Source of the DNA: a virus
DNA length: 23,131 nucleotides
IMG/VR virus record: IMGVR_UViG_3300006090_000001
Coordinates: 1 to 23,131 of that record
Strand: one strand, 5' to 3'
The position numbers and the translations under genes are program-made. Below the pieces are notes generated by a model. The model worked only from the letters and a program-made list of their open reading frames with translations. It did no database searches and was not told where the DNA came from. Of this stretch, positions 5,783 through 10,892 are shown piece after piece. How positions within the stretch are numbered: the stretch's first letter is position 1; every line of letters starts with the position of its first letter.

Positions 5783-6275
5783 ACAGGACTTTACAAAGGT
5801 TATGCATTACTTAAACACTGCCTACAATAAAGAATTTAGTGATGGTACAATGAGAGTGTACTATGACCAGCTGGGGATCTATGAGTTATCTACTGTTACC
5901 AACGCTGTTAGGGAATGGGTGAGCAAGAGTGAATTCTTTCCTAAAGTAGCTGATATTACTAAACTGATAAAAGATAAGGTTGTTACTTTTGATCAGGTGA
6001 TGAAGGATCTTAAAAAAGTGATCCAGGTAACCACTGGGGAGTCATGGAATAAATCGCAGATCCATTCTGTTAGCTACCAGATCCTAAATGAACTGGGGGG
6101 TAAAACTAGTGTGGGTAATTTATCGGATGTGATATTAGAAAAGAAAGTAAGATTTAAATATAAGTACGTTGTTAATGAACAGTTACTGGGGATAGGATCT
6201 AAAACTAAAAAGGTAGTAGGCATGAGATCCGGTCAAACAAAGTTACTTGGTGATCTGTTAAAAAAGGATGTGTGA
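5775..6275 (+). CDS. Helicase-loader-like protein (SPP1 G39P-type)
   Basis: Read from ATG 5775, the protein has 166 residues and begins MNKQDFTKVMHYLNTAYNKEF..TMRVYYDQLGIYEL, then VTNAVREWV and FFPKVADITKLI. This helical pattern is typical of phage helicase loaders of the G39P type, which deliver a replicative helicase to the initiator-bound origin. Position right after the O-like gene supports this. Starts at 5763 or 5721 are possible in the same frame, but no start has a strong ribosome-binding site; coupling to the preceding gene, which ends at 5782, is likely. No helicase gene is in the window, so the host helicase or one encoded outside would be loaded. The stop overlaps the GTG of the next gene. 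Confidence 0.6.
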   Translation: MNKQDFTKVMHYLNTAYNKEFSDGTMRVYYDQLGIYELSTVTNAVREWVSKSEFFPKVADITKLIKDKVVTFDQVMKDLKKVIQVTTGESWNKSQIHSVSYQILNELGGKTSVGNLSDVILEKKVRFKYKYVVNEQLLGIGSKTKKVVGMRSGQTKLLGDLLKKDV

Positions 6276-6685
6276 TTATGTGGCCAGGTGCTGGGGAAAG
6301 AATAAAACGGACCCGAACAGATATATTGTTTTCGGAATATGTTCGTCACCGGGATGATTGGACCTGTCAAAGATGCGGGAAGAAGTTTACCCAGGGTGTA
6401 GATTCCAGGGGCCTACACTGTGCTCATGTGTGGTTTGGAAGAGCCAACAAGTCCACCAGATGGGAACCGATAAATTGTGTATCTCTCTGTATTGGATGTC
6501 ACAATCAGGTGGACCAGTCTCCAGCCGAGGCATGGGAACTTCTTATAAGCAAAATAACACCCCAGGAAATTCTGTGGCTGCAACAACAGAAGGATGAGAA
6601 ACGCACTATCAAAATCTCCAAGGAGGTAGAGATGGAAGCTAGAGAGAGAGTGAAACAATTGTTACTTGATATCAAGAAAGAATAG
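6272..6685 (+). CDS. HNH-type zinc nuclease-like protein
   Basis: This 137-residue protein has CQRCGK (Cys32, Cys35), then LHCAHVW (His49, His52), then a 16-residue gap to INCVSLCIGCHNQVD (Asn68, Cys73, Cys76, His77). This is the layout of HNH/treble-clef nucleases with a structural zinc held by two CxxC pairs. Similar proteins next to phage replication genes include NinG/Rap-type recombination factors and HNH endonucleases; I cannot separate these by eye. The C-terminal third is charged and helical. GTG 6272 overlaps the previous stop and has AAAAAGG upstream; ATG 6278 is an alternative. Confidence 0.68.
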   Translation: MIMWPGAGERIKRTRTDILFSEYVRHRDDWTCQRCGKKFTQGVDSRGLHCAHVWFGRANKSTRWEPINCVSLCIGCHNQVDQSPAEAWELLISKITPQEILWLQQQKDEKRTIKISKEVEMEARERVKQLLLDIKKE

Positions 6686-6696
6686 ACTTATTGACT

Positions 6697-6861
6697 ATGA
6701 AAAATAGTAGAAATACAACCATACCAGGTGTAAGGGTTAAGTACACGGAGAAGAAAGATACAAGAAAACTTATTCTTGAGCGGCTGGATTCGGCTGAAGC
6801 CACGCTGGATCAGATAACCAAGAAGATTGATAAACTTAATGAAAAAATCAACACGAAATGA
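6697..6861 (+). CDS. Small coiled-coil protein (54 aa)
   Basis: ATG 6697 to TGA 6859-6861 encodes a basic N-terminus followed by a likely coiled coil (LILERLDSAEATLDQITKKIDKLNEKI, residues about 25-51, with hydrophobic residues at heptad spacing). No strong ribosome-binding site is visible, and the function is unknown. It fills the gap after the HNH-type gene and overlaps the next small gene, which supports it being expressed. Confidence 0.5.
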   Translation: MKNSRNTTIPGVRVKYTEKKDTRKLILERLDSAEATLDQITKKIDKLNEKINTK

Positions 6862-7027
6862 TTACTTAATACGATCTGTATACCGGGATCTAATCAGAGA
6901 GCGGCATGCCCAGAAAAAAGATACTGGCAAATTACGGGATCGTTTGAATCAACTGGAAGAAGACAAATGGGGAAATACAGTAGAAGGTGTTCCGACAGTG
7001 CGAAGAGTGCCTATAAAACCTTCATAG
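6839..7027 (+). CDS. Small basic protein (62 aa)
   Basis: Read from ATG 6839, this is a charged helical protein (NDYLIRSVYRDLIRERHAQKK, then LRDRLNQLEEDKWG) with a Pro-rich end. TTG 6827 is an earlier possible start. I do not recognise it. It overlaps the genes on both sides in other frames. Confidence 0.5.
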   Translation: MKKSTRNDYLIRSVYRDLIRERHAQKKDTGKLRDRLNQLEEDKWGNTVEGVPTVRRVPIKPS

Positions 7028-7146
7028 ATATCGCTATAAGCCTTGCATACGGCTTATCTCTAGTGTTACTACTAGTAGGTACGGCTATAGCTGTTCCGCT
7101 GCTTATGCTGGGATCTTATATGTTTGACAAGTTCCATGGCAGATGA
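6967..7146 (+). CDS. Small membrane protein (59 aa)
   Basis: ATG 6967 to TGA 7144-7146 encodes a short basic N-terminus (GKYSRRCSDSAKSAYK) followed by a long hydrophobic stretch, residues about 19-50, containing ISLAYGLSLVLLLVG and AIAVPLLMLG. This is enough for one long or two short membrane segments. GGAAG lies seven bases before the start. It overlaps the preceding gene by 61 bases and the next by 11. Short basic-plus-hydrophobic proteins like this can be holins, exclusion proteins or toxins, but no endolysin is near, so no role is assigned. Confidence 0.55.
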   Translation: MGKYSRRCSDSAKSAYKTFIDIAISLAYGLSLVLLLVGTAIAVPLLMLGSYMFDKFHGR

Positions 7147-7348
7147 TTATGATCTGATTAAAATTATTGCTAGATCCCAATGTGATTATCCGGATGGGAT
7201 AGGCGAAAAGCGTAGCCTATTAAATATACGGTCTGTTGTGGGACGTAAGTATTTGTGGAAGTGCAGCAGATCTGAATTAAATAAGATTATTAAAATGTCC
7301 AGGGATGAATATATATACTTAAAAAACAAAAAGGCCACAATTAAGTGA
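7136..7348 (+). CDS. Uncharacterised protein (70 aa)
   Basis: Read from ATG 7136, the protein contains SRSELNKIIKMSRDEYIYLK near its end and a central IGEKRSLLNIRSVVG segment. It has no recognised family. A TTG at 7124 is another possible start. It is the last rightward gene before the convergent integrase operon, and its final codons lie inside the terminator of that operon. Confidence 0.55.
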   Translation: MADDYDLIKIIARSQCDYPDGIGEKRSLLNIRSVVGRKYLWKCSRSELNKIIKMSRDEYIYLKNKKATIK

Positions 7349-7352
7349 CCTT
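7321..7352 (-). terminator. Intrinsic terminator of the leftward operon
   Basis: On the minus strand AAGGTCAC (7352-7345) and GTGGCCTT (7338-7331) form an eight-base stem with one mismatch around a six-base loop. A T-rich tract, TTTGTTTTTT, follows directly (7330-7321). This is a standard intrinsic terminator placed about 50 bases beyond the last leftward gene. On the plus strand the hairpin is followed by no T-run, so it should act mainly leftward. It overlaps the 3-prime end of the rightward gene at 7136-7348. Confidence 0.7.
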
Positions 7353-7404
7353 CCTGTCTTGCGTGCTCTTCTGCGAGGTAGGTAAAAGACTTATAGAACC
7401 TCTA

Positions 7405-7611
7405 TCACCTGGATTCTGGCTCTTCTAGTTCACGTTGAAGAGACCGAATGATTAATGGCCGACCCACATCATTAAGATACTGTCGTAGTATACTTCCTAC
7501 CAGGTGTTGGTAACTCACCTTGAGTTCCTTGGCCACCTGGTGAAGTCGGTCATGTTCTGATCCGCTGATCTGTATCTTCACAAGTTTATATTCTGTTACT
7601 GGCTTGGCCAT
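7405..7611 (-). CDS. Ribbon-helix-helix (CopG/Arc-like) regulator
   Basis: The 68-residue protein has a short beta strand (YKLVKIQIS) followed by two helices (SEHDRLHQVAKELKV and SYQHLVGSILRQYLND). This is the layout of ribbon-helix-helix DNA-binding proteins, which bind operators as dimers through the strand. GGAGA lies about ten bases before the ATG. It is the last gene of the leftward integrase operon and could regulate lysogeny or the operon itself; that role is inferred. Confidence 0.68.
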   Translation of the reverse strand: MAKPVTEYKLVKIQISGSEHDRLHQVAKELKVSYQHLVGSILRQYLNDVGRPLIIRSLQRELEEPESR

Positions 7612-7613
7612 GG

Positions 7614-7754
7614 CTATTCAGTCTCCTTTTTATGCAGCCTGTATATCCAGGCAAATAAGGTAATGAGAATGATGTGAAACATCCTAATGCTTAATAGGGA
7701 ATTCACACCATGATCTCCTAATGGCTGGTAATTTAGTATGTCAATAAGATTCAT
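7614..7754 (-). CDS. Small single-pass membrane protein (46 aa)
   Basis: On the minus strand an ATG at 7754-7752 follows the stop of the upstream gene without a gap (TAAATG) and has a near-perfect ribosome-binding site, AAGGAGG, five bases upstream. The product has a polar first half and a likely membrane segment (MFHIILITLFAWIYRL, residues 25-40) ending in a charged tail HKKETE. Function is unknown. Strong translation signals and exact packing between neighbours make it very likely real despite its size. Confidence 0.7.
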   Translation of the reverse strand: MNLIDILNYQPLGDHGVNSLLSIRMFHIILITLFAWIYRLHKKETE

Positions 7755-7943
7755 TTAATCCTCCTTGGTTTCGATTATGTGATCATCAAATTGATCCCTG
7801 AACTGCTGGACCTTCTGAACGTATAGCTTATCACCGTTCCGCTTACCTACACGAATGGATGTGCTAAACATTCTTCTCATAAGATCTATATCGTCCTGGC
7901 TCAATGTCCATGTCCCTGGTTCCTTGTTTTTGTCTGTTGTCAT
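7755..7943 (-). CDS. Small uncharacterised protein (62 aa)
   Basis: A charged, mostly helical protein (LSQDDIDLMRRMF, then KLYVQKVQQFRDQF) with an acidic end. No family is recognised. AAGGAG lies five bases before its ATG. It belongs to the leftward integrase operon, eight bases after the previous gene. Confidence 0.62.
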   Translation of the reverse strand: MTTDKNKEPGTWTLSQDDIDLMRRMFSTSIRVGKRNGDKLYVQKVQQFRDQFDDHIIETKED

Positions 7944-7951
7944 GTTTCTCC

Positions 7952-8134
7952 TTACTTGGCTAGGTAATTAATGAAAATCTTAAATGTATGTATTGCCCAT
8001 TGATAATATACCCAGGCGAAATAAGACATTGCCAACGACTTGCCTACTTCTAGCCACCGGACATCTTCTATAATATCAAAGGCCTGGATTCCTTCGTCCA
8101 GGCCTTCAACTTCACTTCGTTTTTTGATTGCCAT
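7952..8134 (-). CDS. Small uncharacterised protein (60 aa)
   Basis: The second half is aromatic and hydrophobic (LAMSYFAWVYYQWAIHTFKIFINYL), which could be membrane-associated or an amphipathic helix. The first half is charged. Its ATG overlaps the stop of the integrase gene (TAATG), so translation is probably coupled. No family is recognised. Confidence 0.6.
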   Translation of the reverse strand: MAIKKRSEVEGLDEGIQAFDIIEDVRWLEVGKSLAMSYFAWVYYQWAIHTFKIFINYLAK

Positions 8135-9276
8135 TACTTCAGCCGCTTAATGGCTTCGTATGCTTTAACCTGATCCACATGCTTGACATAGATCTTTTTG
8201 AGCATTGTGGTATCACTGTGACCCATGATCAGTGCAACTTCATCTAGACTTAATCCTGATTCTAGAAGGTTGGTAGCACAGGTATGTCTGACTGCTGCAA
8301 TTACACTGTCGATCCCCTGGCCAGCAAGTGCTATCTTGAATCTCTTGTTGGATTTATCTCTGGCACTCTTGTTAGGATATATCCCAAAACAATCATCACC
8401 ATAAGTTGAGATAGCCTTCTCAATATTGGGATGAACCGGGATCCTGGCCAGTCTGCCGTTCTTGGCTCTTTTACCGTTGATGTGTCTGCCGTTACCCTTG
8501 TTGTCAGCTTCGATGCTGGCGGGAGTTAAAGCACTTACATCTTTAGGGTTCAAAGCGGTGTACCGCAACCAGGTCCAGAAGATTTTATCTGAATCGTTAG
8601 CATCGTTGATTACTATATCAAATGCATCGTCAGGAATGTAATCCCATTCTACAACAGTTGCCGTACCAGGCTTCTGTGCATACTTAACAGGATTCTTCGT
8701 GACCAGGTCATTCGCAACTGCATAATTGAATAGCTGCGATACCGGCTTGAGGTAGTTGTTAATCGTGTTTGCTGCCTTGCCTAATCCTTCCCGGCTAACG
8801 ATGAAATCATCAACATTCTCTGTTGTAACTGAACTTATGAGAGTATCACCACCAACGAATTCAATAAAGAATTTATGGCATACGATTTCTCTTTTGATCC
8901 AGTCAGCTGATTTCCGGCTGCTAACCTTGGAAAGCCATTTGTCCCGGCAATCACTATATGTTATTGTTGATGTGAGAGTATCACCATTTGTTTGATAACT
9001 GTCTGGTAGGTGATCGACCAGAACGAGTGCTAGTTTGGTCTTGTCAGATGGATCCAGTGTAGAAATGGAATCCACTAAACTAGCAAAATCAATACCACTG
9101 ACTCGTTTGTCAACTTCATTACGCTCCCATTTGATAGCCTGTTCTAAAGCTAATTGCCTGGCTTTCCTAGGACCATAAACTGAAATCCGAATCTTGGTAC
9201 TGACAGCGTTTTGAGATCCATCTGCTGTGCTGAAATTAGCCCAGTAAATGTCTCCCCTTTTATAAACACTAGCCAT
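8134..9276 (-). CDS. int: Tyrosine recombinase (phage integrase), atypical active site
   Basis: The 380-residue protein has the domain order of phage integrases: a short N-terminal arm-binding part (VYKRGDIYWANF), a core-binding SAM-like domain at about 105-200 (including NTINNYLKPVSQLFNYAV), and a catalytic domain at 210-380. It would integrate and excise the phage genome. The later catalytic residues are in place: Lys272 in RAKNGR, Arg330 in AAVRHTCATNLL, His353 in MGHSDT and Tyr363 in KIYVKH. Two positions are unusual. The first catalytic arginine, normally in a TGLRxxE-type box, reads TALNPKDV with Asn243. The first residue of the HxxR box is Ala327. AAGGAG lies eight bases before the ATG. 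It heads a leftward operon of five genes. Confidence 0.85.
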   Translation of the reverse strand: MASVYKRGDIYWANFSTADGSQNAVSTKIRISVYGPRKARQLALEQAIKWERNEVDKRVSGIDFASLVDSISTLDPSDKTKLALVLVDHLPDSYQTNGDTLTSTITYSDCRDKWLSKVSSRKSADWIKREIVCHKFFIEFVGGDTLISSVTTENVDDFIVSREGLGKAANTINNYLKPVSQLFNYAVANDLVTKNPVKYAQKPGTATVVEWDYIPDDAFDIVINDANDSDKIFWTWLRYTALNPKDVSALTPASIEADNKGNGRHINGKRAKNGRLARIPVHPNIEKAISTYGDDCFGIYPNKSARDKSNKRFKIALAGQGIDSVIAAVRHTCATNLLESGLSLDEVALIMGHSDTTMLKKIYVKHVDQVKAYEAIKRLK

Positions 9277-9385
9277 GATTTAGTCTCCTTATGTTGTTTA
9301 ATTGATTCATAATCTACAATAAAGGTATACAAGTATAACTTTAAAAGCAAGGAAAAGTTTCATAAATGATTTTCTCCGTTTATGT

Positions 9386-9415
9386 TTGTGGAAGAGAATC
9401 CCTATATATTATAAT
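9386..9415 (+). promoter_or_regulatory. Candidate sigma70-type promoter (rightward)
   Basis: A perfect TATAAT lies at 9410-9415, with TTGTGG at 9386-9391 as a weak -35 element 18 bases upstream. The region is AT-rich. No gene starts directly downstream, so it may drive a long leader or the structural operon together with the promoter at 9624-9632. Confidence 0.35.
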
Positions 9416-9474
9416 GTAATGTGAATAAAGTAAAAATTAGTTTAATCAGCCACGCTGGCAATCCCCAGGAATCG

Positions 9475-9521
9475 GGATCATGCTGCCGGATCCTGGATCA
9501 TGCTGCCGGATCCTGGATCAT
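9475..9521. repeat. 20-bp tandem repeat (two copies plus a partial third)
   Basis: GGATCATGCTGCCGGATCCT occurs at 9475-9494 and 9495-9514 without change, followed by GGATCAT at 9515-9521. A diverged relative precedes it (CGCTGGCAATCC, near 9454-9465). Each unit holds GGATC and GATCC as inverted halves. Lying in the gap before the terminase region and beside the integrase, it could be a protein-binding array, a packaging site or part of attP. Confidence 0.6.
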
Positions 9522-9623
9522 TGTCAATGAACATTAAGGACCACTAATTAAGGGGTCTTATTGTGGAAAGCAGTATCATTGGCTCATTAGGCGTATGTCC
9601 ACCGGGGAGAACCCTATTGCAAT

Positions 9624-9632
9624 TGGTATAAT
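9624..9632 (+). promoter_or_regulatory. Extended -10 promoter of the structural operon
   Basis: TGGTATAAT is a consensus extended -10 element (TGnTATAAT), 22 bases before the ATG at 9655. No good -35 hexamer is seen, which is common for extended -10 promoters. It would start transcription about 16 bases before the first structural-operon gene. Confidence 0.5.
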
Positions 9633-9654
9633 GTAGTTGGAACGTAGTAGTAGT

Positions 9655-10137
9655 ATGAAGAAGAACGGCAAGATGAAGCGTAAGGGTGGCAACCCCAACT
9701 GGGTACCAGGTGTAAGCGGTAACCCTGGTGGTCGTAAGCCTAGTCACTTTGGCAAGTACTTGAGGGAGCACCCATCTGTGCCTCTAGTGATAGAGAAGAT
9801 ATTGGCTGCTGCACTAGATGATAATGATCCAAGACAGAAGGATGCCTGGAAGATAGTGGCCAACAAGATAGCACCTGATCTGAAGGCACAGGAGATAAAG
9901 ACTGACGTGCAGAACCATATAGGGGTGATAATGATGCCTGGTAAGGTGCCTATAGATCTGATAGACCTTGAGGTGCTGCCAGGTGATGATGATGACCAGG
10001 CGAGGACCCCCCCCACCCCACTTCCCGTATATGATGGCCCGGGGGTAAGAGACAGCCAGTCAAATTACTCATCCCCAGCAGAAGTCGTCCAGGAAAAAGA
10101 CCCCCCCCCACCTTCGGAAGTAGGAGTCCCGGATTAG
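9655..10137 (+). CDS. DUF5681-like protein, possible small terminase subunit
   Basis: The N-terminus carries GGNPNWVPGVSGNPGGRKP (residues 11-29), the motif of DUF5681 proteins encoded near phage terminases. A helical middle (about 40-80) follows, and a long Pro/Asp-rich, probably disordered tail. A small-terminase or packaging role is inferred from position upstream of TerL; three small genes lie between. ATG 9655 is taken as the start; TTG 9637 is possible. Neither has a clear ribosome-binding site, perhaps because the promoter is so close. The tail is encoded by two pure C tracts (8 at 10007-10014, 9 at 10101-10109), which are unusual in this window and prone to slippage. Confidence 0.6.
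   Translation: MKKNGKMKRKGGNPNWVPGVSGNPGGRKPSHFGKYLREHPSVPLVIEKILAAALDDNDPRQKDAWKIVANKIAPDLKAQEIKTDVQNHIGVIMMPGKVPIDLIDLEVLPGDDDDQARTPPTPLPVYDGPGVRDSQSNYSSPAEVVQEKDPPPPSEVGVPD
10007..10014 (+). repeat. C8 homopolymer tract
   Basis: Eight consecutive C residues lie inside the DUF5681-like gene. Slippage in either direction would lead to an early stop (TGA or TAA) within about 20 codons. Confidence 0.6.
10101..10109 (+). repeat. C9 homopolymer tract
   Basis: Nine consecutive C residues lie near the end of the DUF5681-like gene. Gaining one C, or a -1 shift, would bypass the normal stop and add several dozen residues, running into the next gene's region. A shift the other way would stop after a few codons. 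Confidence 0.6.
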
Positions 10138-10152
10138 GATTATGGTACCAGG

Positions 10153-10404
10153 ATGAAATATATAATAGTAATTATATTAGTTGCTTTAATGGGGTGTTCT
10201 CATATGGAGGTATTGAATGATTCAGAATTAAAGAAAATAATAACCATACAGGATCCAGAGGGAGTATATCATAGATATAATCCAGCAGAATTTTATCCAA
10301 TTCCCTGGGGTTATGGTGCCGTACTAATAGAGGCCTACTGTTATTCACACAAGGAATTTGAAGTATCAATAATACATAAAAGCGGAAGGATAGAAAGCAA
10401 ATGA
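10153..10404 (+). CDS. Small lipoprotein (83 aa)
   Basis: The protein opens with a lipoprotein signal peptide: MKYIIVIILVALMGC has a hydrophobic core and a lipobox LMGC, so Cys15 would be lipid-modified and the mature protein would be outside the cytoplasm. The rest (HRYNPAEFYPIPWGYGAVLIEAYCYSHKEFEVSIIHKSG) is a short beta-rich domain with no recognised family. Phage lipoproteins act as outer-membrane spanins or as superinfection-exclusion factors. This one is not proline-rich like Rz1, so exclusion or virion entry roles remain open. The last codon overlaps the next ATG. Confidence 0.7.
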   Translation: MKYIIVIILVALMGCSHMEVLNDSELKKIITIQDPEGVYHRYNPAEFYPIPWGYGAVLIEAYCYSHKEFEVSIIHKSGRIESK

Positions 10405-10655
10405 GTAAACCACTAGGTGATTTTGTCGCAACTATTATTTCGAGTTTTACTAACCTACCAGAATGTCCTGGATGTAAAAAGCGAAAAGAATGGTTAAACG
10501 AACACTTTCCAGATATTAGTTTATTGGATTGGAGTGAAAAGTTAGAAAAATCTTTTAGGGACAAATTTTTCCCAGGCTGGGGAGATGGTCGCTATGAAAA
10601 GGAAGCAAAAGAAGCCCTTAAAACAAAAGGTGTTGCGGGTAAGAAAAAGAAGTAA
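10401..10655 (+). CDS. Small CxxC protein (84 aa)
   Basis: The first half contains ECPGCKKRKEWLNEHFP, a CxxC knuckle followed by a basic helix, which recurs in small proteins of phage packaging and lysis regions. The C-terminus is very basic (GVAGKKKK). The start overlaps the previous stop as ATGA, and the stop abuts the next ATG. The role is unknown. Confidence 0.62.
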   Translation: MSKPLGDFVATIISSFTNLPECPGCKKRKEWLNEHFPDISLLDWSEKLEKSFRDKFFPGWGDGRYEKEAKEALKTKGVAGKKKK

Positions 10656-10892
10656 ATGGAACTCAACAAAATTTTTGCATTGATTGAACAATATGGTTTA
10701 CCGTTAATTTTATTACTCGGAGCCATTTATGCACTATACAGATTTTTGGTGTTTAGTTTGTATGAGGTAAAGAATGAATTTGGTAAAAGACACGAAGACA
10801 ATGCTAGGGCAATGGCTGAATTGAAGGAGTCTATGGCAGAAATTAAATCAGACATTAAACTACTAGTAGAGTTTTTTAAGAGTAAACGGTAA
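10656..10892 (+). CDS. Holin-like membrane protein with coiled-coil tail
   Basis: A single likely membrane segment (YGLPLILLLGAIYALYRFLVF, residues about 13-33) is followed by a charged helix with heptad spacing (EVKNEFGKRHEDNARAMAELKESMAEIKSDIKLLVEF). This matches the layout of small BhlA/UviB-type holins and of other phage membrane proteins. A holin would form lesions that let an endolysin reach the wall, but no endolysin is present in the window, so the assignment is tentative. The ATG follows the previous stop directly (TAAATG), and the stop overlaps the start of the terminase gene. Confidence 0.62.
   Translation: MELNKIFALIEQYGLPLILLLGAIYALYRFLVFSLYEVKNEFGKRHEDNARAMAELKESMAEIKSDIKLLVEFFKSKR

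Larger units (their letters stand above)
9277..9654. other. Divergent control region between integrase and virion operons
   Basis: About 380 bases with no convincing gene separate the leftward integrase from the rightward structural operon. The region holds AT-rich promoter-like DNA on the integrase side, including the short inverted repeat TATAC-AA-GTATA at 9328-9339. It also holds a TATAAT promoter candidate, a 20-base tandem repeat, and an extended -10 promoter close to the first structural gene. It is the likely place for attP or for regulatory sites, but no attachment core can be identified from this sequence alone. Confidence 0.5.

Noticed and set aside
9544-9771. 75-codon minus-strand frame over the promoter region
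   Set aside because: Low-complexity Thr/Leu-rich product, antisense to the DUF5681-like gene, no start signal.
10172-10564. 130-codon minus-strand open frame
   Set aside because: It is antisense to the lipoprotein and CxxC genes, which have overlapping start-stop packing in the operon direction and a clear lipobox.
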